Source of the DNA: CAWGET01 sp963821715
GTDB lineage: Bacteria > Bacteroidota > Ignavibacteria > Ignavibacteriales > Melioribacteraceae
DNA: 64,000 nt
Assembly: GCA_963821715.1 (NCBI GenBank)
Contig: CAWGET010000010.1
Location: forward strand, 496,001-560,000
Direction of reading: 5' to 3'
Under the pieces are notes generated by a model. It did no database searches, had not been told where the DNA came from, and saw only the letters and a program-made list of their open reading frames with translations. The position numbers and the translations under genes were made by a program. Shown one piece after another: positions 62,650 through 64,000 of this stretch (positions are counted from its first letter, which is position 1; every line of letters starts with the position of its first letter).

Positions 62650-63942
62650 ATGAAAAATTTTTTTGCGCTGATAATTCTCTTATCTGCTTTTAGCAATCTC
62701 TATTCGCAGCAAAAGGATTCGACTCTGACGTTGATAATAGAAAAGGCGGTTTCCGTAAGTCCGGCACTTGAGGCTTTGCGTTCGAAGCAAGCCGCCGCCG
62801 AAACAGGAATTGCGCAGGTTTCTAATCTTCCGGATCCGATTCTAACGCTGGGACTGGCAAATCTTCCAACAAATTCTTTTTCTTTTACGCAGGAACCGAT
62901 GACGGGAAAGATAGTCGGTTTAAGTCAGGCTGTTCCCTTTCCCGGTAAACTAAACGCCGCCGGAGAGGTTCAGGAAAAAGATGCAGAAATAATTGAACAG
63001 GAAATTCTGGATAAGCGGAATGAAATAATAAATAACGTAACGAGAACTTATTACGATTTGAGATTTACTAGAGAAGCGATAAGAATTGCGCGGCAGAGTA
63101 AAGATTTGCTCAATCAGATAGCCGAGGTTGTGGAAGCGAAATATTCTGTGTCGCGGGCTACTCAGCAGAATCTCATCCAAGTTAATGTTGAAATTACAAA
63201 TCAGTTAGATAGGATTGAAGAATTAACCGCGAGAGAAAATTCCAATCTTGCAATTTTAAATTCGTATTTGTTAGACGACATAGACGCTCCGATCCCGACA
63301 AAGGAAATTCCTACTTTAACGGAAAGTGATTTGACGATCGCGTCTTTGGATTCGCTCGCAAAAGAATACCGTCCTTTCCTGCGCGGAATTCAAAAGCAGA
63401 AAGAGAAAGCCGGCCTAATGGAAGATTTGGCGGAATACGAATTTTACCCGAACTTCAATTTCTCCGTTCAGTATTCACAAAGGGATGAGATAGCGAGAAC
63501 GAATACTCCGCTTAACGATTTTTTTACGGCGATGGTTGGGATTTCGCTACCGATAAATTACGGAGGTAAAAAATCCGCCAAAGTTGAAGAAGCGAGATTG
63601 AAACAAAAAATGTATGACGATCAATATAACGCGGCGCTTCAGTTTTTGAAAAAAAGTTTCGGAACTTCTCTCTCAAAATTGAATGAACTGATAGCTCGCG
63701 AGAAATTAATAAGAACCGGACTTCTTCCGCAGGCGCAGCAATCTTTAAAAGCGGCGCTGGCGAGTTACGAAGTAGGCGAAATTGATTTTATAAATGTAAT
63801 TGACGCACAGAATAAATTATTCGGCATCGAAACAAAGCTTTACAAATTACGAACGGAATTTTTTAAGGAAACCGCTCAGTTACAATTCCTTACCGGAAGT
63901 GAAAATTTTAATGGAAGAAGTTTATCTGGAGAATTAAGATGA
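62650..63942 (+). CDS. TolC-family outer-membrane efflux protein (CzcC/CusC-like)
   Basis: 430 residues with a signal peptide (cleavage near NLYSQQK) and two OEP repeats of long helices and short strands. Family marks are LPDPILTLGLANLP, the GLSQAVPFPGKL segment found in heavy-metal efflux members, and YEVGEIDFINVIDAQNKLF in the second repeat. It forms the outer-membrane exit duct of a tripartite RND pump. Its stop overlaps the next start (ATGA), so an adaptor is translated next; metal cations such as Cu/Ag or Co/Zn/Cd are likely, but unproven. Confidence 0.9.
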   Translation: MKNFFALIILLSAFSNLYSQQKDSTLTLIIEKAVSVSPALEALRSKQAAAETGIAQVSNLPDPILTLGLANLPTNSFSFTQEPMTGKIVGLSQAVPFPGKLNAAGEVQEKDAEIIEQEILDKRNEIINNVTRTYYDLRFTREAIRIARQSKDLLNQIAEVVEAKYSVSRATQQNLIQVNVEITNQLDRIEELTARENSNLAILNSYLLDDIDAPIPTKEIPTLTESDLTIASLDSLAKEYRPFLRGIQKQKEKAGLMEDLAEYEFYPNFNFSVQYSQRDEIARTNTPLNDFFTAMVGISLPINYGGKKSAKVEEARLKQKMYDDQYNAALQFLKKSFGTSLSKLNELIAREKLIRTGLLPQAQQSLKAALASYEVGEIDFINVIDAQNKLFGIETKLYKLRTEFFKETAQLQFLTGSENFNGRSLSGELR

Positions 63943-64000
63943 ATACAAAGAGAATATTAATTGCCGTGATCGTAATTCTTGGTCTTGCCGCTGCGGGTTA
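63939..64000 (+). CDS. Probable RND efflux periplasmic adaptor, 5' end only
   Basis: The first 20 codons before the window ends: MNTKRILIAVIVILGLAAAG, a basic start and hydrophobic helix as expected for a membrane-fusion protein signal or anchor. Identity rests on its four-base overlap with the TolC-family gene. Confidence 0.55.
   Translation, partial: MNTKRILIAVIVILGLAAAG

Overview
The window looks like a chromosomal piece of a Bacteroidota/Chlorobi-group bacterium, most likely an Ignavibacteria (Melioribacter-like) lineage. The evidence is T9SS-type C-terminal sorting domains with the YPNPFNP signature, a SusD-family lipoprotein, many small beta-barrel outer-membrane proteins with Sec signals, an AT-rich composition, and a wealth of PAS histidine kinases. 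This is inferred from families, not from a marker gene. No rRNA or tRNA gene and no CRISPR array was seen.

Layout. 1-2.7 kb: de novo NAD operon nadB(partial)-nadC-nadA. 2.7-5.8 kb: an RNA m5C methyltransferase and an orphan SusD lipoprotein. 6-13 kb: a co-oriented inositol cluster (sensor kinase, nucleotidyltransferase, ATP-grasp enzyme, CDP-alcohol phosphatidyltransferase, flippase-like membrane protein, HAD phosphatase, myo-inositol-phosphate synthase) closed by a strong terminator. It probably makes an inositol lipid or an inositol phosphodiester solute. 13-19.5 kb: a glycine-betaine type ABC importer (ProV-ProW-ProX) bracketed by two porins, with a structured RNA-like element behind it. 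19.8-25.5 kb: tex, a class V aminotransferase, a CYP152-type fatty-acid P450 and an orphan sorting domain.

25.6-36.3 kb is a signalling block: a response regulator, a histidine kinase, two very large CheB-CheR-PAS fusions transcribed divergently, and a stand-alone CheB, with no CheA, CheW or receptor gene in view. 36.4-39.5 kb: an ECF sigma factor with a TPR Ser/Thr kinase. 39.7-42.4 kb: small surface proteins.

42.5-48.2 kb is the most interesting accessory block. A type IIG (Eco57I-like) restriction-modification enzyme is followed with almost no spacing by a GHKL ATPase, a STAS-like DUF4325 protein and a PIN-type nuclease. I read this as a candidate defence system whose nuclease may be controlled by partner switching. 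48.6-57 kb: small membrane proteins, MscS, a wHTH regulator, a DoxD-DoxA fusion and a T9SS-exported protein with a duplicated domain. 57.3-62.5 kb: two near-identical GxxExxY proteins, each within clusters of hairpin-like repeats, flanking an NtrB/NtrC-like pair. 62.6-64 kb: the start of an RND-type efflux operon.

A recurring oddity is single-base frameshifts: six apparent indels split five conserved genes (nucleotidyltransferase, proV twice, P450, the restriction enzyme, the NtrB-like kinase). Either the assembly carries indel errors or an unusual number of genes are decaying.
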